In this document: positions 25,118 through 33,939 of the stretch, one piece after another
Position numbering within the stretch: position 1 is the stretch's first letter
Layout of the letters: each line of letters starts with the position of its first letter
Source: Nitrosomonas oligotropha
GTDB taxonomy: Bacteria > Pseudomonadota > Gammaproteobacteria > Burkholderiales > Nitrosomonadaceae
NCBI RefSeq assembly: GCF_900106555.1
Contig: NZ_FNOE01000011.1
Span: forward strand, 26,188-90,187
Direction: 5' to 3'
Length of the DNA stretch: 64,000 nt
Made by a program: the position numbers and the translations under genes
Notes under the pieces: generated by a model
The model's database searches: none
What the model was told of the DNA's origin: nothing
The model's input: the letters and a program-made list of their open reading frames with translations, nothing else

Positions 25118-25572
25118 TGAGTACAGCAGATGCTAAAGTGGTTGAGATCTATACGGATGGTGCTTGCAAAGGAAACCCGGGCGTTGGGGGGTGGGGTGCT
25201 TTGCTGCGCTATGCCGGTCATGAGCGTGAGATTTTCGGCGGAGAACAATTAACCACGAACAATCGCATGGAATTACTCGCGGCCATACGCGCTTTGGAAT
25301 CACTCAAGCGTCCTTGCAAAGTGCATCTCCATACCGATTCGCAATACGTTCAGCGGGGCATCAGCGAATGGCTCGATTCGTGGAAAGCCCGGAATTGGCG
25401 AACCGCGAACAAAAAGCCCGTAAAGAATGAAGATTTATGGAGACAGCTGGATGAGTTAGCGCAGCAACATGAGATTGAATGGTGTTGGGTGCGTGGGCAT
25501 TCCGGGCATGTGGAGAATGAGCGCGCCGATCAACTGGCAAATCGTGGCGTGGAAATGATAACTTCCGGATAA
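25117..25572 (+). CDS. rnhA: Ribonuclease HI
   Basis: The 151-residue enzyme removes RNA from RNA-DNA hybrids during replication and R-loop repair. The four catalytic carboxylates are in [11 protein letters not shown] (Asp13), RMELLA (Glu), HTDSQYV (Asp) and ENERADQLA (Asp). The basic handle with [13 protein letters not shown] is intact. It is translationally coupled to the upstream methyltransferase gene and followed closely by dnaQ, an arrangement shared with many beta- and gammaproteobacteria. Confidence 0.97.
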   Translation: MSTADAKVVEIYTDGACKGNPGVGGWGALLRYAGHEREIFGGEQLTTNNRMELLAAIRALESLKRPCKVHLHTDSQYVQRGISEWLDSWKARNWRTANKKPVKNEDLWRQLDELAQQHEIEWCWVRGHSGHVENERADQLANRGVEMITSG

Positions 25573-25596
25573 GTAGAGTAAATTCTAGGATCTGAT

Positions 25597-26334
25597 ATGC
25601 GTCAAATTGTACTGGATACCGAAACGACCGGCTTGGAGCATAAGCTCGGTCATCGTCTTGTTGAAATAGCGGCGGTGGAATTATGGAACAGGCAACTCAC
25701 GGGTAACCACTTTCACTATTATCTTAATCCGGATCGAGCAAGTGATGAAGGAGCGTTGCAAGTGCATGGGTTAACAACGGAATTTCTTCAGGATAAACCG
25801 AGATTCCATGACATTTCCAAGGAATTCCTGAATTTTATCAACGACGCCGAACTGATTATCCATAACGCACCGTTCGACGTAGGATTTCTCAATCATGAAT
25901 TGAGTTTGATCAATTTAAAAACACTGGATAAGTATTGTGCAGCGATAACGGATACTTTAAAACTCGCGAAGGAGTTTCATCCGGGTAAACGTAATAACCT
26001 CGATGCGCTATGCGAGCGCTACAGTATCGATAATTCAAAGCGCACGCTGCACGGGGCATTATTGGATGCGGAGCTATTGGCCGAAGTTTATCTGGCCATG
26101 ACGCGCGGCCAGGAAAGTTTACTGATCGACTTGGAATATACCGAGACCGTTCAACACGCCGTTGGGAATCTGGATAGTTTGAATTTGAAAATTATCGAGG
26201 CAACAACTGAGGAATTGGCGCAGCATGCGATGGTATTAGAAAAAATCGCGCACGAGAGCAACAATAAATGTCTATGGAGAAAGCTCGAGAGCGCAAATGC
26301 CAGTGATACGGAATCAATCGGGACGAGGTATTAA
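25597..26334 (+). CDS. dnaQ: DNA polymerase III epsilon subunit (proofreading exonuclease)
   Basis: The 245-residue protein is the 3'-5' exonuclease that corrects errors in the replicative polymerase. Exonuclease motifs are ExoI LDTETTGLE (about 5-13), ExoII HNAPFDVGFLN (about 90-100) and ExoIII-epsilon HGALLDAELLAEVYL (about 148-162). The C-terminal tail (from about 180) should bind the polymerase alpha subunit. It sits 24 bases after rnhA on the same strand; a hairpin lies about 50 bases downstream. Confidence 0.96.
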   Translation: MRQIVLDTETTGLEHKLGHRLVEIAAVELWNRQLTGNHFHYYLNPDRASDEGALQVHGLTTEFLQDKPRFHDISKEFLNFINDAELIIHNAPFDVGFLNHELSLINLKTLDKYCAAITDTLKLAKEFHPGKRNNLDALCERYSIDNSKRTLHGALLDAELLAEVYLAMTRGQESLLIDLEYTETVQHAVGNLDSLNLKIIEATTEELAQHAMVLEKIAHESNNKCLWRKLESANASDTESIGTRY

Positions 26335-26385
26335 ATTTGATAGCTAACCTGCGGGGTTTTGTCAAAACGTTCTATTAGAGAACAG

Positions 26386-26419
26386 TAGAGTTTTGCCGGT
26401 GATGCCGGACAAAACTCTA
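26386..26419. terminator. Hairpin between convergent dnaQ and cheZ
   Basis: TAGAGTTTTG-CCGG (26386-26399) pairs with CCGG-A-CAAAACTCTA (26405-26419), leaving a single-base bulge and a five-base loop. Its place between two convergent stops suggests a bidirectional terminator, although T runs are short. Confidence 0.5.
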
Positions 26420-26479
26420 GTGAAATAAGTAGAGCCAGAGAGGGTGAGAATTGCAGTGAATGACGAGGCGAACCTGCAA

Positions 26480-27241
26480 CTAGAATCCAAGACTGGCGAG
26501 TAGATCATCAACCTGATCTTGATTGCATACCACATCATTGCGTTTTTCGGGATTCGTGACCGGACCGTTCAGAAGTCCTTCATCAGCAACAATAATATTT
26601 TTCTTGGCTGGAACGTTTGCAAGTAGTAGATCTATCAGATCTTTCTCCAAACTTTGCACCATGTTTGTAACTTTTTTGATCACTTGACCAGTAAGATCCT
26701 GAAAATCTTGTGCCATCATGATTTCCATCAGCTGCGTATTGGTGGCGCTGGCTTGTTCCGGGATTTTATCAAGATATTGCAGCGTATCAATTAGCAATAA
26801 TTTAAATTTTTCCGTATCTGGGTTGGTTTGATGAGTTTCGAACGCTTGTTTCCATTGCTCAGATAAATGCATGGCATCAGCGGAAATCTTCTCTTGAATT
26901 GGCATGGCAATTTCAGTTGCATTCAGTGTGCGTTCCGCCGCTTGCTCGGTTTTGGTCGCTATATAGGATAATTTATCTTGCGCTTCGGGGACTTCGGATG
27001 CAATTTCCTGAAGACGTTTGTCGTACCCCAGTTCACGCAAACTATCGTGTAAGTTTCGGGTTAATTGTCCAATCTGATCAATAACTTTTTTATTAGTAGT
27101 CACTGATTCGCTGGCTTCCGTATTTTGAGCCATTTCAACTGGCGGCGTATCAGCTAATTTGATGGATTTCTTGGGTTTGGTGCTGATTGTTTCTTGAGAA
27201 GTATCTTCTGTTTTAGCTTTCATAAGACTTTTTGTATTCAT
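26480..27241 (-). CDS. cheZ: Chemotaxis protein phosphatase CheZ
   Basis: CheZ removes the phosphate from CheY-P and so ends the tumble signal. The active-site helix carries AQDFQDLTGQVIKKV (about 167-181) with the conserved Asp and Gln, and the C-terminal CheY-binding helix is present as QVDDLLASLGF at the very end. The N-terminal 50 residues are low-complexity. It lies 33 bases downstream of cheY in the same direction, forming an operon. No flagellar or other che genes are in the window, so the pair may mark one edge of a larger chemotaxis locus or stand alone. Confidence 0.93.
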   Translation of the reverse strand: MNTKSLMKAKTEDTSQETISTKPKKSIKLADTPPVEMAQNTEASESVTTNKKVIDQIGQLTRNLHDSLRELGYDKRLQEIASEVPEAQDKLSYIATKTEQAAERTLNATEIAMPIQEKISADAMHLSEQWKQAFETHQTNPDTEKFKLLLIDTLQYLDKIPEQASATNTQLMEIMMAQDFQDLTGQVIKKVTNMVQSLEKDLIDLLLANVPAKKNIIVADEGLLNGPVTNPEKRNDVVCNQDQVDDLLASLGF

Positions 27242-27274
27242 TTTGAACTCATCGGTTTGTTATGAAAAGAAATG

Positions 27275-27682
27275 CTATGCTTTTACAGCTATTTTGGCTT
27301 CCATGTTCTGGAATATCTTATTCAATTTTTCTTCCAGTACAGCAGCAGTGAAAGGTTTCACAATATAACCACTTGCTCCCGCTTGGGCTGCAGCAACGAT
27401 ATTTTCTTTTTTCGCTTCAGCGGTGACCATGAGTACAGGGATATTTTTTAATGCTTCATTGGCACGTACATTCTGAAGCATGGTTAACCCATCCATATTG
27501 GGCATGTTCCAATCGGATACAATAAAATCAAAATTGCCATCTTGTAGCTTGCGTAAAGCTACTGCTCCATCTTCAGCCTCATCGACATTGACAAATCCTA
27601 GTTCTTTTAAAAGATTGCGAACGATTCTACGCATGGTAGAAAAATCATCCACTACTAAGAATTTTAAATTTTTGTCAGGCAT
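27275..27682 (-). CDS. cheY: Chemotaxis response regulator CheY
   Basis: A single receiver domain of 135 residues. The acidic pocket is [10 protein letters not shown] (Asp13-14 region), the phosphoacceptor Asp lies in [11 protein letters not shown] (about residue 57), the switch Thr in VTAEAKK and the conserved Lys in YIVKPF. When phosphorylated by CheA it binds the flagellar motor. I use the ATG at 27682, preceded by GGAGAAG and giving the normal CheY length; the open frame extends 40 codons upstream with no CheY-like content. cheZ follows directly. Confidence 0.95.
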   Translation of the reverse strand: MPDKNLKFLVVDDFSTMRRIVRNLLKELGFVNVDEAEDGAVALRKLQDGNFDFIVSDWNMPNMDGLTMLQNVRANEALKNIPVLMVTAEAKKENIVAAAQAGASGYIVKPFTAAVLEEKLNKIFQNMEAKIAVKA

Positions 27683-27969
27683 TCTCTTCTCCGTAAATAA
27701 CAATATTTTATGTACTACCAGAATTGCTTTGATTTTTAACCAGCTCATCAGCTCTTGCTGCATGATTTTCTCTTCGCCGTTGTTTTTACGACCGTCAAGC
27801 ATGAAAGTTTAGAATAAATCTGAAAATTCCTATGAGCGGTGCAAAATGTAACGCTAAGCTCGCATTGAAACTGCTGAGCCGTACAAGGTTGATAGTATTA
27901 CGGGAGATTGATGGAAGATATTGAGTGAGAGGAAGTAAGCTTCGCTGGGATAATCGGATTACACGGAAT

Positions 27970-28959
27970 CTAGCGGCAGTAGTCGTTTTCTTTGAACCAT
28001 TTGACCGCATCCCTAAGCGCTTCAACAGCGGGGCGGTGTTGATAGCCCAATTCCCGGTTAGCTTTTGTGCTGGAGAAAAACATTAATTTCTTGGCCATGT
28101 GAATGCTGTCGAGTGTTGCACGCGGTTCCGTGCGTGTGAAGAGCGCCATTTTTTCCATACACCAAGCCATCGGGAGCATGACATTGATGGGTATGTTGAC
28201 GCGCTTTCTGTGTGTTCCGTTGATTTCGTCGATGAGTTGCAGAATTTGCAGCAGCAACATGTTATCACCGCCCAGAATATAGCGTTCTCCAGCCTTTCCG
28301 CGCTGAAATGCTAGTAAATGGCCTTGCGCGATGTCGTCGACATGCGCAATATTCAGACCGGTATTGACGTACGCCGGCATGCGTCCCATCAAGGTATCCA
28401 GCACGATCCGTCCGGTCGGTGTGGGGCGCACGTCTCCAGGGCCGATCGGCGTGGAAGGATTAACGATGATTAATGGTAAGTGGTATTCATCAACGAGTTG
28501 TTGTACCAATTTTTCAGCTTGGTATTTGGAACGCTTATAGTGACCTTTAATGCCCGCAAAATTGGCGGGCGTTTCCTCAGTGGCGGGTGAGCCATCGGCG
28601 TTTAATCCGAGTGTTGCCACACTGCTGGTATAAACAATCCGTTGAATGCCTTCGTCATGGGCGGCTAAAATCAGCGCACGCGTACCAGTCACGTTAATTT
28701 CATGCATGGTTGCGGGATCCGGAACCCACAGCCGATAGTCGGCGGCAACATGAAACAGATTGTCGCAACCCCGGACGGCGCGTTTGAGCGATGCATGATC
28801 GCGCAAATCACCTTCGGCAATTTCAACAGCGAAATTTTTCAGATTTCTCCGGTCACTATCGGGTCTTGCCAAAACACGCACCTCATGCCCGGCCGCAAGC
28901 AGGCACCGCATCACCGCGGAACCAAGAAATCCTGTTGCACCTGTTACTAATGATTTCAT
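27970..28959 (-). CDS. hpnA: Hopanoid-associated NAD-dependent epimerase/dehydratase HpnA
   Basis: The 329-residue extended SDR begins with SLVTGATGFLGSAVMRCLL (nucleotide-binding GxxGxxG) and has the serine block VYTSSVATLG and YKRSKYQAEK with the catalytic Tyr and Lys. DNLFHVAADYRLW, NPSTPIGPGDVRPTPTG and YVNTGLNIAHVDD are typical of the HpnA family of hopanoid loci. The family's exact reaction is unsettled, but it is linked to sugar or side-chain modification of hopanoids. It is 77 bases downstream of the squalene-synthase-type gene in the same direction. Confidence 0.88.
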   Translation of the reverse strand: MKSLVTGATGFLGSAVMRCLLAAGHEVRVLARPDSDRRNLKNFAVEIAEGDLRDHASLKRAVRGCDNLFHVAADYRLWVPDPATMHEINVTGTRALILAAHDEGIQRIVYTSSVATLGLNADGSPATEETPANFAGIKGHYKRSKYQAEKLVQQLVDEYHLPLIIVNPSTPIGPGDVRPTPTGRIVLDTLMGRMPAYVNTGLNIAHVDDIAQGHLLAFQRGKAGERYILGGDNMLLLQILQLIDEINGTHRKRVNIPINVMLPMAWCMEKMALFTRTEPRATLDSIHMAKKLMFFSSTKANRELGYQHRPAVEALRDAVKWFKENDYCR

Positions 28960-29036
28960 GATTCTTTGAATGCGAACCTGTATTCGGGCCCGGCTGGGAT
29001 TGAAGAGTATCCAGAACCTGGAATGGCAGCCATCAT

Positions 29037-30095
29037 TTACCGGATTTCCGGCAGTGCTTCATTGTGCAGACCGGCCAGCGGCAGGTTCCGGGATGTCAGC
29101 CTGAACAATAATTCCAGGATCCAGTCATGACTGGCAAATAAACTGGTCGTTACGATGGTGGCTTTGACACTGCGGCGGCTGATTTTAACTTGGGCTCCTT
29201 CCGAAAAATCCCGGTGCTGATTGATTTTATTTAATGTCAGGATGGCCATACCGATGGCCCATAAGCAGAATTTGCGGATTCCCTTTTCTTTGGGAGGGAT
29301 CATGCTGGTATAGGTCAGTGCATTTTGTAAATGACCTTTGGCAACTGCCAATAGCTCCGCTAATCCGGCTTGAAATTTCTCATCAGATATTCCAGGCCGC
29401 AAGTCGCGCAGATCGAATCCGTTTTTAAGAAAAATATCTTGTGGCAGCCAGCAAGCGCCTCGCTTCCGATCGTCCCAAATATCCTTGAGAATGTTCGTCA
29501 TTTGCAATCCCTGGCCGAACGATACCGAAAGCTTCATCAAAGCGGGTTTATGGCGATTGATTTCTTCCGAATAATCACAGAATAGTTCGGTTAACATTTC
29601 ACCGACAACGCCGGCCACGTAATAGCAATATTCATTCATTGCTGGCAGATCTTTCAACCCATCTAGCGATTCCGTTTCCTGATAATCCGCCATCCCCTTG
29701 GCCATGATTCGCACGCAACGCTCCAACGCTCTGCGTTGCACGGGATTAAAGCTATGTGTGACGCGAATAACCGCAGGGGTATTTTTGATTAAATCATGCT
29801 CCGCCGGAATGGTATGAGCGGAAAGAAGCGGATAGAGCTGGTGCGCGAATTCTTCCGCTGAAGCATTGCCGCACACGACTTCGGCAAACATGTCGGATAG
29901 CTGACGGGTCTGCTCGTTGGTCAATGCGCTATCGTCCTCAATCGTATCGGTAATACGGCAAAGCAGGTACGCATTGCCGATCACGCGGCGCAATGTTTCG
30001 GGTAATTGCGGGATAGTCAGCGCAAAAGTGCGTGAAACACCTTGCAGGATATGGTCTTGATACTGCGCATCGTCGATACTGGGTTGGCTTGTCAT
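29037..30095 (-). CDS. Squalene/phytoene synthase family protein, squalene-synthase type
   Basis: The protein condenses two C15 or C20 isoprenyl diphosphates head-to-head. Both Asp-rich motifs are present: LLCRITDTIEDD (about 44-55) and TNILKDIWDDRKRG (about 201-214), and the opening QGVSRTFALTIPQLP is typical. At 352 residues it is longer than bacterial HpnC or HpnD (about 280-300) and closer to the eukaryote-like squalene synthases found in some proteobacteria. Next to hpnA it most likely feeds hopanoid synthesis by making squalene from farnesyl diphosphate. Phytoene synthesis cannot be excluded from sequence alone. lysA lies upstream on the same strand. Confidence 0.82.
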   Translation of the reverse strand: MTSQPSIDDAQYQDHILQGVSRTFALTIPQLPETLRRVIGNAYLLCRITDTIEDDSALTNEQTRQLSDMFAEVVCGNASAEEFAHQLYPLLSAHTIPAEHDLIKNTPAVIRVTHSFNPVQRRALERCVRIMAKGMADYQETESLDGLKDLPAMNEYCYYVAGVVGEMLTELFCDYSEEINRHKPALMKLSVSFGQGLQMTNILKDIWDDRKRGACWLPQDIFLKNGFDLRDLRPGISDEKFQAGLAELLAVAKGHLQNALTYTSMIPPKEKGIRKFCLWAIGMAILTLNKINQHRDFSEGAQVKISRRSVKATIVTTSLFASHDWILELLFRLTSRNLPLAGLHNEALPEIR

Positions 30096-30162
30096 TACGG
30101 ATTTGTCATAAAGCGATACGGCATGTTACTACAATTAAGCGTATCTCCAAATGTCCTGTCAT

Positions 30163-31419
30163 TTATTGCGGCAGTACGCGCTCATCGGCCATTAATTGAT
30201 CGATCGTCTCACGTTGCCGGATGATATGGATTTGATCGTGATCGACCATGATTTCGGCGGCACGCGGCCGGGTGTTGTAATTTGAGCTCATGCTCATGCC
30301 ATAGGCACCAGCAGACATGACAGCCAGAAAATCACCATCATTCAGGCTGAGTTTGCGGTCATGACCGAGAAAATCGCCGGTTTCGCAAACAGGGCCGACT
30401 ACTTGATAGTTTCTGGCTTCACTTGCATTTTGCTGCACAGGCAGGATCGCATGATAAGCATCATACAAAGCCGGTCGCATGAGATCGTTCATGGCTGCAT
30501 CGACGATGGCGAAATCACGCGCCGAAGTGTGTTTAAGGTACTCCACCCGCGTCAGTAAAATACCGGAATTACCCACCAGTGAACGGCCCGGTTCGATTAA
30601 CAAGCGTTGTTTGACTGTCCGGGTACCGGCGCATAGCGCGGAAACATAGTCTTTGATGCTTGGCGGTGTTTCATCGGTGTAGCGGATGCCCAAGCCGCCG
30701 CCCAAGTCCAGGTGCTCAATGGATAGACCTTGCGATTGTAAGGTTTCGAGTAAATTAAGCATCTTATGGCTGGCTTGCAGGAACGGTTCAAGCTCGGTGA
30801 GCTGGGAGCCGATGTGGCAATCCAATCCGGTAAACCGGATATGCGGATACTGCTGTGTCGATTGATAAATCCGCTCGGCCACGCTGGCGGGAACGCCAAA
30901 CTTATTTTCCTTAAGACCGGTTGAGATATAAGGATGCGTCTTGGCATCCACATCCGGGTTGACACGCAGGCTGACAGGCGCAATCTTGCCCATGTCTTTG
31001 GCGATCTGGTTCAGCACGATTAACTCGGCTTCGGATTCTACATTGAAACAGAGAATGTTGGCATTCAACGCCATACGCATCTCATCAACGTGTTTTCCGA
31101 CACCGGAAAACACCGTTTTGCCGGGATCGCCGCCTGCTTTAATGACACGCTGCAATTCTCCGCCCGATACGATATCGAAGCCGCTGCCAAGCCGTGCGAA
31201 GAGGTTGAGGATGGCGATATTCGAGTTGGCTTTTACTGCGTAACAAATCAGATGTTCCCGGTTCGCAAATGCCGCATCGAATGCCTGATAAGCTTTGGTT
31301 AAGGCGGCGCGCGAGTAGACATAACAGGGCGTACCGAATTCACGGGCAATCTGCTTGAGCGATACCGATTCTACAAAGAGCTCGTTATTGCGGTAATCAA
31401 ATTCAGGGAAACCGCTCAT
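30163..31419 (-). CDS. lysA: Diaminopimelate decarboxylase
   Basis: This PLP enzyme converts meso-diaminopimelate to lysine, the last step of lysine synthesis. The PLP Lys is in YAVKANSN (about 61-68); HIGSQLTE, LGGGLGIRY, EPGRSLVG and the intersubunit CETGDFLG motif are present, and the 418-residue length is normal. The start overlaps the stop of the lptM gene by four bases (ATGA), the common lptM-lysA arrangement. It is distinct from the exosortase-linked PLP decarboxylase at 9292-10527. Confidence 0.96.
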   Translation of the reverse strand: MSGFPEFDYRNNELFVESVSLKQIAREFGTPCYVYSRAALTKAYQAFDAAFANREHLICYAVKANSNIAILNLFARLGSGFDIVSGGELQRVIKAGGDPGKTVFSGVGKHVDEMRMALNANILCFNVESEAELIVLNQIAKDMGKIAPVSLRVNPDVDAKTHPYISTGLKENKFGVPASVAERIYQSTQQYPHIRFTGLDCHIGSQLTELEPFLQASHKMLNLLETLQSQGLSIEHLDLGGGLGIRYTDETPPSIKDYVSALCAGTRTVKQRLLIEPGRSLVGNSGILLTRVEYLKHTSARDFAIVDAAMNDLMRPALYDAYHAILPVQQNASEARNYQVVGPVCETGDFLGHDRKLSLNDGDFLAVMSAGAYGMSMSSNYNTRPRAAEIMVDHDQIHIIRQRETIDQLMADERVLPQ

Positions 31420-31544
31420 TTTTTCTCTGCTGGATTGGATGGCGCGGTACTGGCTTCCTCAACCTTGGGAAGATAGAGTGGCCCCTTCAGGCCACAAGCG
31501 CTGAGCAAGTAAGCGGAGAGCAGTAGGATTAGAATTAAACGCAT
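31416..31544 (-). CDS. lptM: LPS translocon maturation chaperone LptM (42 aa lipoprotein)
   Basis: A 42-residue lipoprotein begins MRLILILLLSAYLLSACGLK, with lipobox LSAC (Cys17), and continues with the family-defining CGLKGPLYLP. The mature part is short and Pro/Glu-rich. In E. coli LptM (YifL) helps the LptD disulfide isomerise during assembly of the lipopolysaccharide translocon. Its stop overlaps the lysA ATG by four bases. Confidence 0.9.
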   Translation of the reverse strand: MRLILILLLSAYLLSACGLKGPLYLPKVEEASTAPSNPAEKK

Positions 31545-31637
31545 GCAAAACCTCTGGAACAATAATGACGGGATACTAACATAAGAGAATGATAAATTAA
31601 CCCAACTTGAGAGTAATTTTGACTGCCCAAGCTGGGA

Positions 31638-32261
31638 TTAATCGTGCGGTAATGTGGCAGCCAGCCAATTAACCAATTCATTCAGCAGTTGATTACTTGC
31701 CGCGCCCAAAGCAGACACGGCCCCCGCTGCATCGGCCGAAGGCGTTTTTGCCGTGATGTTGAAATCTTTCTGCGCCAACAGCTTGCGTGAATTACGTTCG
31801 ATCAAACTGGCGCGCAAGCCGACCACAATGCGGCTATCCGTGGCTGTATCAAACACTTGTGAGAATTCTTCCAGCTCGGTATGCAGTACATGATCGGCGG
31901 TTGCGATACTGTTGTCTTTAATCACTTGCTCCTGCGTACTGGCGGCGATACGGTTGCGCAGCTGCTGCGTAAACAGAGCGGCGGGCGTGGCAATCCAGCG
32001 GTTATTGGCGTAGGTGTACGATTGTGTCGGATTGTGATAAAGCAGGCGGTAATGAATCGCCTTGCTATCCAGCCATACCGGCGCTGTCGTGTCCGCAACT
32101 AGCAAGCTATGCTTCCGCAGCTGGGCGGGCTGAGCCGATGGTTGGGATGACGGTGGCGTCTGTATACCAAAATCGTACACAGCTGTGGGATGCGATTTAT
32201 GCAGAGCAGTACAACCCGGAAGCAGGCAGATGATCGTGAGCAACAAGAATATTCTGGTCAT
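31638..32261 (-). CDS. ABC-type transport auxiliary lipoprotein (PqiC-like)
   Basis: The signal peptide ends with the lipobox LPGC (Cys16). The mature protein has the DUF330/PqiC-type pattern, with VYDFGI near residue 28, HYRLLYHNPTQSYTYANNRW near 70-89 and LHTELEEFSQVFD near 122. Such proteins sit at the outer membrane and complete the MCE-type lipid transport path. It is the last gene of a four-gene operon (permease, ATPase, MlaD-type protein, this protein) and overlaps the MlaD-type gene by four bases. Confidence 0.85.
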   Translation of the reverse strand: MTRIFLLLTIICLLPGCTALHKSHPTAVYDFGIQTPPSSQPSAQPAQLRKHSLLVADTTAPVWLDSKAIHYRLLYHNPTQSYTYANNRWIATPAALFTQQLRNRIAASTQEQVIKDNSIATADHVLHTELEEFSQVFDTATDSRIVVGLRASLIERNSRKLLAQKDFNITAKTPSADAAGAVSALGAASNQLLNELVNWLAATLPHD

Positions 32262-33154
32262 TGGTACTCCTTGGGGGACACAAAACCGGCTTCTCCAGGA
32301 CCCGGTAAGGGGGAAGGGCGGCCAAATAATAAACTTTGCGGGTTTTCTTCCAATTGATGCAAAACCTTATCAAAATGATGCGAACTGCGGGCAATGCTGT
32401 GACTGGCATTGCGCAATTCAGGAATCGTCATGGCCAGTTCTTGCGTGCTTTGCGACAAGTTGTCAAAAATGCCATCTTTCTGATTGATTTTGGCAACGGT
32501 TATATTGATTTCACCCAGGATCTGATCCAGGCGTTTAACCAGCGTCGCTGATTCGGTTGTGAGTTCAGTGAACGACGTGAGCACAGGCTGCAAGTGACCG
32601 GCAATACCGTCAAAATTGCGCGTGGCTTTTTGAATATTGTGCAGAATATGGAAAACTTGATCTTGATTCTCGTCGTTCAGCAAATGGTTCATTTTTAGCA
32701 CTAACTGATTGACATTGGTGAGTAAGTCCTGCCCGGATCCAGCGACTTCATCGAGCAATGAGCGGCGCATCGGGATGCGCGTGTCATGGGCCAGTTGATC
32801 AGTACCGATGCCATCGTCGTTCAGTTGAATGTAGGCCAGCCCGGTAACACCTTGGTAGCCCAATTGCGCGTAAGTGCTGTTTCTGAGTATGACATTCTCG
32901 TTCACTGAAATACGCACAAGAATTTGTTGCGGATTCTCCGGGTCAAATTCGATATTTTCAACTTTACCGATGTTAACGCCGCGATAATGCACCGCCGATT
33001 GCGGATTAAGCCCGCTCACCGATTCTTTGGTGACGACGAGATAATCGATGCGCTGAATGTTGCTGCCGCTAAACCACACCGTCACTAAAGCGATGGCGAT
33101 GCTCAGAAAAATGACAAAGATACCTGCTACGAGGGCATGGGCACGGTTTTCCAT
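32258..33154 (-). CDS. MlaD-family (MCE domain) substrate-binding protein
   Basis: An N-terminal anchor (HALVAGIFVIFLSIAIALV, about 6-24) holds the protein in the inner membrane. A single MCE domain follows (about 38-115; SVSGLNPQSAVHYRGVNIGK and QLGYQGVTGLAYIQL), then a long helical region that would form the tunnel or reach into the periplasm. MCE rings carry phospholipids between membranes. The gene overlaps the ATPase gene by 28 bases and the lipoprotein gene by four, indicating a tight operon. At 298 residues it is longer than MlaD of E. coli, resembling the PqiB- or Mla-like type seen with PqiC partners. Confidence 0.9.
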   Translation of the reverse strand: MENRAHALVAGIFVIFLSIAIALVTVWFSGSNIQRIDYLVVTKESVSGLNPQSAVHYRGVNIGKVENIEFDPENPQQILVRISVNENVILRNSTYAQLGYQGVTGLAYIQLNDDGIGTDQLAHDTRIPMRRSLLDEVAGSGQDLLTNVNQLVLKMNHLLNDENQDQVFHILHNIQKATRNFDGIAGHLQPVLTSFTELTTESATLVKRLDQILGEINITVAKINQKDGIFDNLSQSTQELAMTIPELRNASHSIARSSHHFDKVLHQLEENPQSLLFGRPSPLPGPGEAGFVSPKEYQ

Positions 33155-33939
33155 GTTTGCTCCGAGTTGTTTTGTTGCTCAATTTTATGCCGTATACTTT
33201 TGAAGTAACTGTTGATAAAAGGATGTGGAAAGCGGTATACCTCGTCCAAGGGACCGATGACAACCACTTGCTGATCGGCCAGAACGGCAATCCGGTCGGA
33301 TAGCGCGACCAACGTATCCAAGTCATGCGTTACCATGACAATCGTTAGATCCATTTCGCTGCGCAATGCCAGCACCAATTCTACGAAACTTTCACTCAGT
33401 TCGGGGTCCAGCCCGGCGGTGGGTTCGTCCAGAAACAGTATTTCCGGATCCAACGCCAGCGCTCTTGCCAGCGCCACACGTTTGATCATGCCGCCGGATA
33501 AGGCAGCGGGCATTTTGTTCGCGTGCTCTGGCCCGATAGCCACCATATTCAGTTTAACCATCACCAGATCCCGGATCATATCTTCGCTCAAGGTGTGCAA
33601 TTCACGCAAAGGCAGCGCAATATTATCGAATACAGTCAATGCACTGAATAATGCGCCTTGTTGAAAAAGCACGCCCGAACGGCTGTGGATATTTTTTCTG
33701 CGCGGATTGGTGGCAGCGTTTGAACGAGTCCCGCCAAAAACTTTGACGCTGCCTTGCGACGGTTCTTCCAATCCCAGCATCTGGCGTAGCAACGTGGTTT
33801 TTCCGCTACCCGATCCGCCGATCAGTGTCAGTACTTCACCGCGGTAAACGCATAAATTGATATCGCGATGCACGATATGATTCCCGAAACGGGTATAGAG
33901 CGATTCAATCTCGATGATGCATTCCGGATTTGTCATCAT
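33127..33939 (-). CDS. MlaF-type ABC transporter ATP-binding protein
   Basis: The 270-residue ATPase has Walker A GGSGSGKTTLLRQ (about 37-49), signature LSGGMIKRVALARAL (about 149-163) and Walker B ILFLDEPTAGLDPE (about 171-184), followed by VMVTHDLDTL. The LSGGM signature is typical of the Mla/Ttg2 lipid-transport ATPases. It energises retrograde or anterograde phospholipid movement with the MlaE permease. Its ATG directly follows the permease stop, and its 3' end overlaps the MlaD-type gene. Confidence 0.93.
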   Translation of the reverse strand: MMTNPECIIEIESLYTRFGNHIVHRDINLCVYRGEVLTLIGGSGSGKTTLLRQMLGLEEPSQGSVKVFGGTRSNAATNPRRKNIHSRSGVLFQQGALFSALTVFDNIALPLRELHTLSEDMIRDLVMVKLNMVAIGPEHANKMPAALSGGMIKRVALARALALDPEILFLDEPTAGLDPELSESFVELVLALRSEMDLTIVMVTHDLDTLVALSDRIAVLADQQVVVIGPLDEVYRFPHPFINSYFKSIRHKIEQQNNSEQTWKTVPMPS

